In this document: piece by piece, positions 42,795 to 51,814 of the stretch | How the letters are laid out: each line of letters starts with the position of its first letter | How positions within the stretch are numbered: the first letter of the stretch is position 1 | Source: an uncultured Bacteroidales bacterium | Lineage (GTDB): Bacteria; Bacteroidota; Bacteroidia; Bacteroidales; UBA932 | Length of the DNA: 52,845 nucleotides | Direction of reading: 5' to 3' | Assembly: GCA_905235445.1 (NCBI GenBank) | Contig: CAJOLJ010000029.1 | Location: 1-52,845 of the forward strand | Program-made: the position numbers and the translations under genes | The notes under the pieces: model-generated | What the model was told of the DNA's origin: nothing | Databases searched by the model: none | The model's input: the letters and a program-made list of their open reading frames with translations, nothing else

Positions 42795-43994
42795 ATGGAC
42801 AGTCCATCCCTTACCCGCAGGAACCTCGCCATAGACATGCTGAGGGCTCTCACCATGCTGCTGATGGTGACGGTAAACGACTTTTGGACAGTGGGTGGCA
42901 TACCCCACTTCCTCGAACATACCAAGACGATGGAGGACGGCATGGGCCTCTCCGACGTCGTCTTCCCGATGTTCCTTTTTGTCATGGGGATGTCCATCCC
43001 CTATGCCATCGAGAGCCGCTACCGCCGTGGCCAGGGAGCCGACGACACCCTTGCCCATATCTTCCTTCGCGGCTTCGCCCTGATAGTCATGGGGGTCCTC
43101 ACCGTGAACCAGGAAGGGAGCGTTGAACCGCTCCTCGGTTACGGAAAGCTTCTGTGGAGAGTTCTCATGGTCCTTGGCTTTTTCCTCGTCTGGAACAATT
43201 ATCCCTCGAAGTTCAAGTGGACAAGACTCCTGAAATGGATCGGTATTGCCCTCCTCGTTTTCCTGGCGGTCACGTTCCGGGACGGTAAGGGGAATCTTCT
43301 TCGTTCCAGTTGGTGGGGAATACTCGGTCTTATCGGCTGGGCATACCTTTTCTGCGCCCTGGCATATCTCCTTTGCAGGAAAAAGGTGCACCTCCTGGCC
43401 TTCGTATATCTGGGGCTTATCGCCGTGAACATTCTTACCACCTCCCTTCGGGGGGAAGCCGGCACCATTATTCCACATAGCATCATATCCGATTTTGCGA
43501 GGGCCCTGAACCTGGGCAATGCCTCCTCTGCCATAATGGCGATGGGAGGGGTTCTGTGCACAGTGACCTCCGTCTCACTTCGTGACAGGAAGGTCAGTGA
43601 AGGAAAGAGGCTGCTCATAGCCGGGGCAGGAGTGGTCGCCGCAGTGGGACTTGGGCTTTTGTCGCACACCTGGTGGATTACTTCCAAGAACATCGGCACC
43701 CTCCCTTGGTGCATGTACGTGACAGGGCTGTCCATAGGAATGTACGCCCTTCTCAGCGTTCTTGAGGCAAGGGGTCTCACCCATTGGTACAAGGCCATCG
43801 AGCCGGCAGGAACCGCAACGCTTACCGTATACATGATGCCCTATCTGTACTACGTTCTGTGGAGCGTGCTTTCCCTCAGCACCCCCGAATGGGTGAGCGG
43901 CGGGATCGGAGTAGTCAAGTGCCTGCTCTTTGCGATGCTCTGCATCTGGAGCGCCGGGCTTCTTGGCAAAATCGGCATCAAACTAAAGATCTAG
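42795..43994 (+). CDS. DUF5009 / heparan-N-acetyltransferase-like membrane protein
   Basis: 399 residues with about eleven hydrophobic helices. The N-terminus (NLAIDMLRALTMLLMVTVND) and GLSDVVFPMFLFVMGMSIPY are hallmarks of the DUF5009/DUF1624 (NagX/HGSNAT-like) family. The human homologue acetylates heparan glucosamine across the lysosomal membrane; bacterial members are suspected to transfer acetyl groups to periplasmic amino sugars. In Bacteroidota they often sit near glycan-degradation genes. Its neighbours here give no substrate hint. It precedes vsr by 23 bp. Confidence 0.88.
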   Translation: MDSPSLTRRNLAIDMLRALTMLLMVTVNDFWTVGGIPHFLEHTKTMEDGMGLSDVVFPMFLFVMGMSIPYAIESRYRRGQGADDTLAHIFLRGFALIVMGVLTVNQEGSVEPLLGYGKLLWRVLMVLGFFLVWNNYPSKFKWTRLLKWIGIALLVFLAVTFRDGKGNLLRSSWWGILGLIGWAYLFCALAYLLCRKKVHLLAFVYLGLIAVNILTTSLRGEAGTIIPHSIISDFARALNLGNASSAIMAMGGVLCTVTSVSLRDRKVSEGKRLLIAGAGVVAAVGLGLLSHTWWITSKNIGTLPWCMYVTGLSIGMYALLSVLEARGLTHWYKAIEPAGTATLTVYMMPYLYYVLWSVLSLSTPEWVSGGIGVVKCLLFAMLCIWSAGLLGKIGIKLKI

Positions 43995-44017
43995 AACTCA
44001 CTCACCCTTTTTTCGGC

Positions 44018-44608
44018 ATGTCCACTCCCCTCTCCAAAGAACAGCGAAGCGCCATCATGGCAAGTATCCGCTCAAAGGATACCGGTCCCGAGATGACCCT
44101 TCGACGTGCCCTGTGGGCTCGGGGGTTCAGGTACAGGGTGAACGTAAGGAGCCTTCCCGGCACCCCGGACATTGTCCTCCCGAAATACCGAAGCGTCATA
44201 TTCGTGAACGGCTGCTTCTGGCATGCCCATGAGGGATGCTCCAAGTATTCCCGGCCAAAGACGAATACGGAGTTCTGGAGTGGCAAGATTAAGAACAACC
44301 GGAGACGGGATGCCGAAGTCTCGGCCCATCTGCAAGGTCTTGGATGGAGCGTCATAACGGTCTGGGAGTGCGAGACGGAAAAGGGCCGTCTTGAAAAGAC
44401 CCTTGATACGGTGGCGGACAAACTTAGGGAAAACCGTTTCCTGTACCTTTCCGAGAAATCAAGACGAAGGGAACAGAGGGAGAGGGACAGGCAGCTCTCA
44501 AAGGAAAAAAGACTTAGGGAAGAGGCGCTTAAGGCATCGCTTGCCCCTTCCCTTCACATATCATCAAGAGCCCGGGCCCTGTCCAGGAACGAAGAGGACA
44601 GCATCTAG
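44018..44608 (+). CDS. vsr: Very short patch repair endonuclease with C-terminal extension
   Basis: 196 residues from the ATG at 44018. The Vsr catalytic core is intact: GPEMTLRRALWARGFRYRVN, Asp51 in LPGTPDIVLP, and NGCFWHAHEGC with Cys66, His69 and His71 in the same positions as E. coli Vsr. Residues about 145-196 form a highly charged Arg/Lys/Glu helix not present in the E. coli protein (156 residues). Vsr nicks 5' of T in T:G mismatches that arise from deamination of 5-methylcytosine, and is usually encoded beside a C5 methyltransferase. None is seen in this window. Confidence 0.93.
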   Translation: MSTPLSKEQRSAIMASIRSKDTGPEMTLRRALWARGFRYRVNVRSLPGTPDIVLPKYRSVIFVNGCFWHAHEGCSKYSRPKTNTEFWSGKIKNNRRRDAEVSAHLQGLGWSVITVWECETEKGRLEKTLDTVADKLRENRFLYLSEKSRRREQRERDRQLSKEKRLREEALKASLAPSLHISSRARALSRNEEDSI

Positions 44609-44647
44609 GACTTCCGCTATCACATACCTATTATCAATCACGTCATC

Positions 44648-45520
44648 ATGAAAAGCCCCATAACACGTCTTCTCATTCTCCCAGGAGTCATCCTCGGCCT
44701 TATTCCCTGCCTTGGCTCCTGCTCTTCCTCAAGGCATCACAACCCCGGGAAAGACAAGCCCCTTATCGGGATTTCATGCGGGCTGTCCTCGGGGACCATC
44801 CACTACGAGGATGCCCTCTCTTACAGCGGGACCAACACCCTTGCCGGGGCTTACGTCGAGGCTGTAGCGAGGGCAGGGGGCATCCCGTTGATAGTTCCCT
44901 CAGTCAGGGACACTGCCCTGGCCAGGGAGATTCTGTCATCTCTTGACGGAATCGTCTTTACGGGAGGCGAGGATGTGGGCCCTCACTTCTATGGTGAGGA
45001 GGTCATAGAGGATGCAGGGGTCAAGTGCAATGCCCCGAGGGACACAAGCGACTTTCTGCTGGCTTCGCTTGCCATCGAGGGCAAGCTTCCCGTTCTTGGC
45101 ATCTGCCGCGGAATGCAGCTTCTTAACGTTGCCCTCGGCGGGACCCTCTACCAGGACCTTCCCTCACAGAGGCCCTCCCCTACTGCACATAGCCAGACGC
45201 AAAAAGGCCACGTCGCCACTCACTCTGTGCGTATTGTCGGAAAATCCCATTTCTCGGGACATCTTCGTAGAATGGCGGACAAAAACGGTCTTCTCCCTGT
45301 CAACTCTTCCCACCATCAGGCGGTGAAGGACCTGGGCGAGGGTGTGGAGGTTGTCTGCCTAAGTGACAAAGATGATGTGATAGAAGGGTTCTGCAATGCT
45401 CCTTCCTCTGACCTGGGTACAATTTTTGCAGTGCAATTCCATCCTGAAAAGTTCATAGAATACGGCATTCTGTCCTATGTTGATATAATCCGTCTTCTCG
45501 TGGACGAGGCCTCCAGGTAG
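44648..45520 (+). CDS. Class I glutamine amidotransferase-like lipoprotein (peptidase C26)
   Basis: 290 residues, with a lipobox near LGSC (Cys25). It has a gamma-glutamyl hydrolase/PuuD-like fold: GIVFTGGEDVGPHFYGEE, the nucleophile elbow GICRGMQLLNVALGG, SSHHQAV, and a catalytic His-Glu in VQFHPEK. C26 enzymes hydrolyse gamma-glutamyl bonds. Most are cytoplasmic, so export as a lipoprotein is notable and hints at periplasmic or surface substrates such as gamma-glutamyl peptides. It lies 39 bp after vsr and 35 bp before the next gene. Confidence 0.87.
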   Translation: MKSPITRLLILPGVILGLIPCLGSCSSSRHHNPGKDKPLIGISCGLSSGTIHYEDALSYSGTNTLAGAYVEAVARAGGIPLIVPSVRDTALAREILSSLDGIVFTGGEDVGPHFYGEEVIEDAGVKCNAPRDTSDFLLASLAIEGKLPVLGICRGMQLLNVALGGTLYQDLPSQRPSPTAHSQTQKGHVATHSVRIVGKSHFSGHLRRMADKNGLLPVNSSHHQAVKDLGEGVEVVCLSDKDDVIEGFCNAPSSDLGTIFAVQFHPEKFIEYGILSYVDIIRLLVDEASR

Positions 45521-45555
45521 GAGGCCACTGAGGACACCATAACTTTAATACTACT

Positions 45556-46689
45556 ATGTTTACTATTCAGTTCCCGCGGAAGGGGGTACTGTACCTTCTT
45601 GCCACCCCCGTATCCTCCTCATCTGGAAAGACGTCTTCCTACTTTCCCGAATATGCGTTCGCCCTCGTCCTTATTCTCGCTCTCATCTATTTCGTTTACA
45701 CTTTCACCCGCCCCCGGACGAGGAACCGCTCCATGGGAAAGGACCATCGACTCTTCATGGACATCCTCTCCGCCTTCCCTGCCACGGGAAAGCTCCTAAG
45801 CCAGAACTGGGCGGTACTGGAGTTCGACCATATCCGGATGGGCATTCTCCTAAACGAGCGCCCCTCCGATACAAAGGACGGGCGGGCATTTGAGAAAAAC
45901 GTCTTCGTGACCCTTCCTGTCCCCTATCCCGAGGAAAGGGACAAATGGGACGTGCAGGACTTTGTCCTGGGGGAAAGGCTTTCCGCCCTGAAAAAGGAAG
46001 GTGTCATTTCTTCCTACGACATCGCTGACCGTTCCAAGGAACAGATGGCCCTCGGTCCGGAGGAACAGGTAATCGGCACATCCCTTGACATCACGATCCC
46101 CTGGGAGGGTTTCTCGAAAGAGTCCCTTATGAAAGTGACAGACTCCATCCTGGATGTGCTCCACACCATGGGAAGCGACAACCGCGAGAGGTACACAATC
46201 AAAGGTACCGAATCTTCAACCATGTACACCCATATGCAGGGGAATGTCGTCCAGGAAGTCATTAGCCACAGTCCCGGGAAGTCCTTCTGCATCCTCGGGC
46301 AGATGCCCTTCATGCCTATCGTTCTCCATCAGTATGAGAGCGACTACACCAGGGAAGGATTCGAGGAACTTCGGCGCGACGCCGTCCCCCAGCCATGTTC
46401 CCTGAAAATGAAGGACCTTCTGGGCAAGCTTAAATCCCTTGCCCGTATGGCCAAGAAGAGATTCACCCTTGAAGTATGCATAGGCAAAGACCGGCTGAAC
46501 ATCTTTTTCGTCCATGGCCTGACCGGTCAGAGAACCGTGCTGAACCTCCACTGTTCCGATGGGTCGTACTGGCTCTGGGCCAACGGAAACGTCCTGACCT
46601 TGCCTCCCACATCCTTCAGTGGGGAAGGCAACCTCTGCACAACCGCCTGGCACATTCTCATGTCCCTCGCACTCTGTAAGAGTGAATGA
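45556..46689 (+). CDS. Membrane-anchored protein of unknown function
   Basis: 377 residues. One hydrophobic helix lies at about 30-52 (YAFALVLILALIYFVYTFT), followed by a large soluble region with mixed alpha/beta character and no motif I recognise. It contains several paired charged/hydrophobic strands (VLEFDHIRMGILLNE, SLDITIPWEGFS, FTLEVCIGKDRLNIFF). The full length, clean start and operon-like spacing (35 bp after the C26 gene) support a real gene. No function is assigned. Confidence 0.7.
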   Translation: MFTIQFPRKGVLYLLATPVSSSSGKTSSYFPEYAFALVLILALIYFVYTFTRPRTRNRSMGKDHRLFMDILSAFPATGKLLSQNWAVLEFDHIRMGILLNERPSDTKDGRAFEKNVFVTLPVPYPEERDKWDVQDFVLGERLSALKKEGVISSYDIADRSKEQMALGPEEQVIGTSLDITIPWEGFSKESLMKVTDSILDVLHTMGSDNRERYTIKGTESSTMYTHMQGNVVQEVISHSPGKSFCILGQMPFMPIVLHQYESDYTREGFEELRRDAVPQPCSLKMKDLLGKLKSLARMAKKRFTLEVCIGKDRLNIFFVHGLTGQRTVLNLHCSDGSYWLWANGNVLTLPPTSFSGEGNLCTTAWHILMSLALCKSE

Positions 46690-46741
46690 ATCATTTGCTA
46701 TACAAAGTGACCCGGAAACGAAAAGTTTCAATAAGTAATTC

Positions 46742-46984
46742 GATGCCGCATTCAAGGATTTCGATTCCTGGCTATTCGGCAAAGGCGGGGGCAAATGGCC
46801 ACGCACCCCACAGGAAGCGAGGGAAAAAGCCCTGGGTCTCGTGGAGGGCTAAGCCCTCGGGAAGGAAATGGAAAGCGCATGGATGCACTCCTATCTGGAC
46901 AAGAGCCTGGAACTCTTCGGAAGGACAACAAGGGAAGGCCGCAGCGGCATCCCGGGACTTGTCCTGGGGAACACACTTGGATAA
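46742..46984 (+). pseudogene. Remnant of an unidentified gene with an internal stop
   Basis: One frame reads DAAFKDFDSWLFGKGGGKWP, then RTPQEAREKALGLVEG, a TAA at 46850-46852, then ALGKEMESAWMHSYLDKSLE, then LFGRTTREGRSGIPGLVLGN up to TAA at 46982-46984. Composition on both sides of the first stop is protein-like, and there is no start codon (a TAA lies just upstream at 46736). It is a decayed fragment; the family is unknown. Confidence 0.45.
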
Positions 46985-47024
46985 TCCCCGAGGCGGACTC
47001 CAAAGAGGCCCTTCCGGGAGAGAA

Positions 47025-48554
47025 TTAAAAATATTTCCTCTCCTCCCGATACAGGGCCAGGAATATGAAAATAAGTATGGTGAAGGCCCACAGGGAGGAC
47101 CCGCCGTAGCTCATCAGGGGAAGAGGTATCCCTATTACGGGCATGATCCCTATGGTCATGCCCACATTTATGAATAGGTGCATGAACAGGCATGCGGCAA
47201 CGCAGTAGCCGTATATTCTGGTAAATGACTCCCGACTTCGTTCGGCATCAGACATCAGCCTCATGATAAGAAGAAGATACAGGACCACTACAACCAGGCA
47301 TCCTGCGAAGCCCCATTCCTCCCCCACTGTACAGAATATGAAATCAGTGCTCTGCTCCGGCACGAACCCATAAGTGGTCTGCGTTCCCCGCAGGAAGCCT
47401 TTCCCGAAAAGGCCGCCGGAACCAATGGCGATCTTGCTTTGGTTCACGTTGTACCCTACCCCGCCCGGGTCGTCCCTGAGTCCCAGCAACTGCTCTATCC
47501 TCTCGCTCTGATGGGGTTTGAGGACGTCGGTCATGAGAATGGGAGTGGCGAACGTAAGGCCTACACAAAGGATGTAAACCAGCACGGACAGGGCGATGAA
47601 AGAGTTCTTGTCCCTGTATGAGCGGTAAAGGCACACAGGCAGGGCAGCTATGGAAATGACAAGCAGCACCACTTCCGGTTTGATTTTCATGAGAAATGAC
47701 CACCCGGAGGCTCCCTCTATGGCAAGCGCCACCGTAGGGTCGAGGGTCGGGTCACCAAGCAGTGAATGCCCCGGTATCAGCCTGTCCATCATCCAGTTCC
47801 ACGCCCCCGGGAAGAATGCCATGACAACAAGGATAGGAAGGTAGATTTCCAGCCAACGAACGAGTTTCCCGGAGTTCAGCGCATTGCTCAGGGTGAGCAC
47901 CGCTATCGCCACAAGAAGCGCAACATAGACGGACTTGGTGAGCGAAAGGACGAAAAGAAGCACCGCAAGGCCTATTCCGCCGAGCAGCCATCCTGCCAGG
48001 CCTTCCCTGTACAGCACGAACACGAATCCGATATACACGAGGGCGGACCCCGTCTCCTTCTCCCCCACGATTATCAGCATCGGGAGCGCTATTACAGCAA
48101 GGGTCGCAAGGAGCCATTTCCATGAACTCATCTTGTAGTTCTGGCGGCTCATGACATTTGCCAGCAGGAGCGATGTCGTAATCTTCGATATTTCAGCGGG
48201 CTGGAAACTTACCGGCCCGAACTGGAACCATGAACGGGATCCCTTGATGTCTGTCGCCACGAATATCACGACCACCAGGAGGAACACAACCCCGAGGTAC
48301 AGCGGAATCGCCGCGCCTTCCCAGATTCTCGGCGGGATGAGAAAGAGGATGACCGCGGCAAGGACGAGCGCCGTGCCTATCCATACGGCCTGCTTCCCGC
48401 TTCTTACCGACCAGTCGAATATGCTGGAAGGGTCGGAGGAATGAATGGAGGCATAGATGTTCACCCACCCTATGAGCACAATGACAAGGTACACGACGAC
48501 AATGAACCAGTCTATCGACTGGCTTACTCCCCTGCCTTTGAATTTCTCGCCCAT
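47025..48554 (-). CDS. rodA: Rod-shape-determining SEDS glycosyltransferase RodA
   Basis: 509 residues with about ten transmembrane helices. SEDS-family features: KGSRSWFQFGPVSFQPAEIS near helix 3, IVGEKETGSALVYIGF, AIGSGGLFGKGFLRGTQTTY, FVPEQSTDFIFCTVGEEWGF, and the terminal PLMSYGGSS. It polymerises lipid II glycan strands together with PBP2 in the elongasome. It is the last gene of the mre operon, 21 bp after mrdA. The overlapping plus-strand frame reaching 47177 is not coding. Confidence 0.95.
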   Translation of the reverse strand: MGEKFKGRGVSQSIDWFIVVVYLVIVLIGWVNIYASIHSSDPSSIFDWSVRSGKQAVWIGTALVLAAVILFLIPPRIWEGAAIPLYLGVVFLLVVVIFVATDIKGSRSWFQFGPVSFQPAEISKITTSLLLANVMSRQNYKMSSWKWLLATLAVIALPMLIIVGEKETGSALVYIGFVFVLYREGLAGWLLGGIGLAVLLFVLSLTKSVYVALLVAIAVLTLSNALNSGKLVRWLEIYLPILVVMAFFPGAWNWMMDRLIPGHSLLGDPTLDPTVALAIEGASGWSFLMKIKPEVVLLVISIAALPVCLYRSYRDKNSFIALSVLVYILCVGLTFATPILMTDVLKPHQSERIEQLLGLRDDPGGVGYNVNQSKIAIGSGGLFGKGFLRGTQTTYGFVPEQSTDFIFCTVGEEWGFAGCLVVVVLYLLLIMRLMSDAERSRESFTRIYGYCVAACLFMHLFINVGMTIGIMPVIGIPLPLMSYGGSSLWAFTILIFIFLALYREERKYF

Positions 48555-48575
48555 AGTTCGTTCCGTTTATATATC

Positions 48576-50423
48576 CTAATCCCCTTTCACCCTTGACATC
48601 AGGTCACCCTGGAGTATCCTTTCCTGCAGGGCCTGCCTGTAGGGGTCGGAGGATATTTCCCCGTTAAGGTACTTTTCAACCATCAGAGAGGCAATCGGTG
48701 CCGCCCATGTCACCCCGAATCCCCCGTTCTCTATGTATGCCGCAATGGCTATTTTCGGATTGTCCTTGGGGGCGAAGCAGATGAATACGGAGTTGTCCGC
48801 ACCCCTTGGGTTCTGTGCCGTACCGGTCTTCCCGCACATGTCAAGCCCGGGGACGGCCACGGATGTCGCAGTCCCGCCCGAACCCGGTCCCCCGTTCACT
48901 GCAAGCCACATTCCAGGAATCACGTCCATGAAGTATGTTGTATCCACCATCGTATACTGCCTCTCCCTGTACTTGGGGTCTATCTCCACCCCTTCCGAGG
49001 CCTTCACGATATGGGGGATGTAGTAGTAGCCCCGGTTCGCGACAATTGCGCACAGGTTCGCAATCTGCATGGGAGTGACCCCGATTTCCCCCTGGCCGAT
49101 GGACAGGGAAACGATGGTGGTGAATTTCCATCCGCCCTGGCCATAGCGCTTGTTGTATGTGGCAGAGGAAGGAATGGTACCCCCGAGTTCAGACGGGAAA
49201 TCGCTTCCCAGCTTTCTTCCCAGCCCGAAACTCATTACATACTCCCTCCAATTGTCGATCGCATCATCAATGACCGGGTACTTCTTGTTCTCCAGGACAT
49301 TCTTCAGGACGTAGCAGAAATACCCATTGCAAGACATCATCACCGCATGCTCCAGGTCCAGGGGCGATGGATGCCCGTGGCAGCCAAGCTTGTTGTGGGA
49401 ACCGTAGTAATAGCCGTAGTTGCAGGGATAGGTATACTCCGGTTTCAGGACACCTTCCTGAAGTCCTATCAGACCGTTCACGAGTTTGAACACCGAACCC
49501 GGAGGGTAGGATGCCTGGACCGCACGGTTGTACATTGGACGGTGCGGGTCATTCATGATCTCGGAATAATGCTTCCCGAAATTTGCCAGTTGGTCCACGT
49601 TTATGCCGGGGGAGGAAATGAGGGAGAGTATCTCTCCCGTGGAAGGTTCTATGGCAACGACACTTCCCACTTTATTCTGCATCAGTTGCTGCCCGTACTG
49701 CTGGAGGTCAGCGTCGATGGTGGTGTAGATGTCATGGCCGGGCACCGCCTCCTTGTCCATCTCCCCGTTCTTGTAGGGGGCCTCTATCTGATTGTGGGAG
49801 TTGCGCAGGTAAATGTGATAGCCCTTCTCCCCGCGAAGGTCTTTTTCCCTTGCGGCCTCGATCCCCGTCCTTCCGGCATAGTCCCCGGAACGGTACTCCC
49901 CCTGGTGCTTCCTGAGGAAGTTCTGGTCCACTTCGGCCACATAGCCAAGGAGGTTGCCTCCCGCATTGACGGGATAGTCGCGGATGCTTCTGACCTGACC
50001 CTTGAACCCGGGGAAGAGGTACTGGACCTCGGAGAACTTCATATAGTCCTCGGGGGTGAGGGAACGAAGGAGGGGACGGTTCTGGTGGGAGAGGTCCTTG
50101 CGCCGGGAAAACTCGGCAAAGCGCTCCTTGAGGAAGGACTCTTCCACTCCGAGCACCGAAGCGAGCTTGACGGTATCGAAAGGCGGGACATCTTTGGGGG
50201 TCACCATGATGTCGTAAGCCACCTTGTTCCCGACGATTATATTTCCGTTGCGGTCATAGATGACCCCGCGGGTGGGATAGATGACATCGTAGTAGAGGGA
50301 ATTGTTCCAAGCCGACTCCTTGTATTTGTCATCGAGGATCTGGAGCGAGAACAGGCGGCCAATGAGCAGGGCTCCCGCAAGAAGGAGTCCCACCACCATT
50401 TTTCCATGTCTGTCCAACTGCAT
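48576..50423 (-). CDS. mrdA: Penicillin-binding protein 2, elongation transpeptidase
   Basis: 615 residues. There is an N-terminal membrane anchor (about 9-28), then a dimerisation/pedestal domain (TRGVIYDRNGNIIV, GNLLGYV), then the transpeptidase with active-site Ser310 in PPGSVFKL (SxxK), SCN at 364-366 (SxN) and KTG at 532-534 (CGKTGTAQ). It cross-links peptidoglycan during lateral growth and activates RodA. It lies 21 bp before rodA and 12 bp after mreD. Confidence 0.96.
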   Translation of the reverse strand: MQLDRHGKMVVGLLLAGALLIGRLFSLQILDDKYKESAWNNSLYYDVIYPTRGVIYDRNGNIIVGNKVAYDIMVTPKDVPPFDTVKLASVLGVEESFLKERFAEFSRRKDLSHQNRPLLRSLTPEDYMKFSEVQYLFPGFKGQVRSIRDYPVNAGGNLLGYVAEVDQNFLRKHQGEYRSGDYAGRTGIEAAREKDLRGEKGYHIYLRNSHNQIEAPYKNGEMDKEAVPGHDIYTTIDADLQQYGQQLMQNKVGSVVAIEPSTGEILSLISSPGINVDQLANFGKHYSEIMNDPHRPMYNRAVQASYPPGSVFKLVNGLIGLQEGVLKPEYTYPCNYGYYYGSHNKLGCHGHPSPLDLEHAVMMSCNGYFCYVLKNVLENKKYPVIDDAIDNWREYVMSFGLGRKLGSDFPSELGGTIPSSATYNKRYGQGGWKFTTIVSLSIGQGEIGVTPMQIANLCAIVANRGYYYIPHIVKASEGVEIDPKYRERQYTMVDTTYFMDVIPGMWLAVNGGPGSGGTATSVAVPGLDMCGKTGTAQNPRGADNSVFICFAPKDNPKIAIAAYIENGGFGVTWAAPIASLMVEKYLNGEISSDPYRQALQERILQGDLMSRVKGD

Positions 50424-50435
50424 CCCAAAAGACTT

Positions 50436-50951
50436 TTAAACCCTGTCGTCGGGGGTCAGGACCGCCGCTGCGGGGATGCTCAGGAGCACTCCCGCCACAA
50501 GGGAGAGGGCAAAACGCACAAGACTGAATGAGAATGGCCTCTGGACTCCGCCGTCAGCCGTGACATAGATGAGGAGGAACAGTGTCTGGACGAGGAATAT
50601 GGCAAACACCACCTTGGGCATGCCATACTTCCTGATGGAGAAATCATCTCCCCTCACAGCCAGTTCCTTGTCGAATATGGAGTCGCAAACCGGCCTTCTT
50701 ATAAGGGCCACGGGAACCAATGCGAGGGCGTTCAGGCCAATGACCCCTCCTGCAAGGAAATCGATGGCAAGGGCCGTGACGAAAGCAATGAGCATGGCCC
50801 ACGTGGTATTGGCCTTCGTCGGTATGCACAGCACCATGACAGGAAGAATGCTCAGGGTGAGGTACGGCGAGAAATTGGCATAGTTGCACAGGAGCATCTG
50901 TATCAGTGCCAATATCAAGTACTTTATTATGAAATCCGCTCTGCCCAGCAT
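50436..50951 (-). CDS. mreD: Rod-shape-determining membrane protein MreD
   Basis: 171 residues, with five or six hydrophobic segments. It is poorly conserved as a family, but the gene order mreC-mreD-mrdA and the size are diagnostic. ILALIQMLLCNYANFSPYLT, then AIDFLAGGVIGLNALALVPV and RRPVCD, resemble other Bacteroidota MreD proteins. It bridges MreC and the synthetic enzymes in the elongasome. Confidence 0.88.
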   Translation of the reverse strand: MLGRADFIIKYLILALIQMLLCNYANFSPYLTLSILPVMVLCIPTKANTTWAMLIAFVTALAIDFLAGGVIGLNALALVPVALIRRPVCDSIFDKELAVRGDDFSIRKYGMPKVVFAIFLVQTLFLLIYVTADGGVQRPFSFSLVRFALSLVAGVLLSIPAAAVLTPDDRV

Positions 50952-50962
50952 AACTCTCCTCC

Positions 50963-51814
50963 CTATTTCTTTTTATCTTTCATCCCTTCCTCCTCCTGGC
51001 GTTCCAGGTCTTCTATCTCACGTTGGCCCATATTGGTAACCAAGGTAACATAACGGAGGGCCGCCATATCCTGGAACAGGTCCACCGTTATCTCGTACGT
51101 AGCCCCGTTGACGATCCTGGACGTCCCGACTATCCCGAGGGGGATGTCGGAGGGGAATATGGAGGAGTGCCCGCTGGTGAAAACAGTATCACCCGGCTGG
51201 AACTTGAACTGCAGGGGAATCTCCTTGAGAAGGGCCCCGTGGGTCCTCTTGCCGTCCCAGACCATGGGTCCTACCGCACCTTCCCGTCCCAGCCTTGCCG
51301 ACACGTTCACTTCCGCATTCATGAAAGAGATGGCATAGGAATAATGCTTCCCCACTGCGTCCACGATGCCCACGACCCCGTTGGGCGTGATGATGCCGCT
51401 TTGCGGAAGCACTCCGTCCTCGGAGCCGGAACCTATTATCACATAGTTGCGCTGCCCGGTCCTGCCGACTTTGACGATGGTGGCGGGAGAATAGCGGAAA
51501 GAGCCTATCTCGGCAGCGGTGAGAAGGTCTTCGCCGCTACCCGTGGCGGCAGCCTCATCCCCGCGGGAGAGAAGACGCAGCCGGAGGTAGAAGTTCTCCT
51601 CTGAGAGGGCGTCATTCACTTTCCGCAGCGAAGCGTAATAACGGACACCCTGGGTCATGCCCCAGACCTTGCCCATGAAGGCATGGGAGTACTTGGCCAG
51701 GAAGAAATTGTGGGCAGACTGTGAAGAGGACAACATATTAAGTGCAGCAACCTCCAAGAAAACGAAGATTGCTGCATTCAGAATGGTCCTCACTATCTTT
51801 GTGCCCCGCAGCAT
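50963..51814 (-). CDS. mreC: Rod-shape-determining protein MreC
   Basis: 283 residues from the ATG at 51814, which overlaps the mreB stop by one base (TGATG); longer in-frame extension into mreB is rejected. A signal-anchor helix (about 8-27) is followed by a coiled coil with LRKVNDALSEENFYLRLRLL. The beta-barrel core has GTG-like turns: NYVIIGSGSEDGVLPQSGII, TPNGVVGIVDAVGKHYS, GDTVFTSGHSSIFPSDIPLG. MreC is the periplasmic scaffold that activates PBP2/RodA. Confidence 0.93.
   Translation of the reverse strand: MLRGTKIVRTILNAAIFVFLEVAALNMLSSSQSAHNFFLAKYSHAFMGKVWGMTQGVRYYASLRKVNDALSEENFYLRLRLLSRGDEAAATGSGEDLLTAAEIGSFRYSPATIVKVGRTGQRNYVIIGSGSEDGVLPQSGIITPNGVVGIVDAVGKHYSYAISFMNAEVNVSARLGREGAVGPMVWDGKRTHGALLKEIPLQFKFQPGDTVFTSGHSSIFPSDIPLGIVGTSRIVNGATYEITVDLFQDMAALRYVTLVTNMGQREIEDLERQEEEGMKDKKK

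Noticed and set aside
46686..47177. 163-codon plus-strand open frame
   Set aside because: Basic, low-complexity-like translation overlapping the end of rodA. The adjacent frame carries the better protein-like remnant.
49011..50531. 506-codon plus-strand open frame
   Set aside because: Antisense to mrdA, which has all penicillin-binding-protein motifs. No similarity or start signal.
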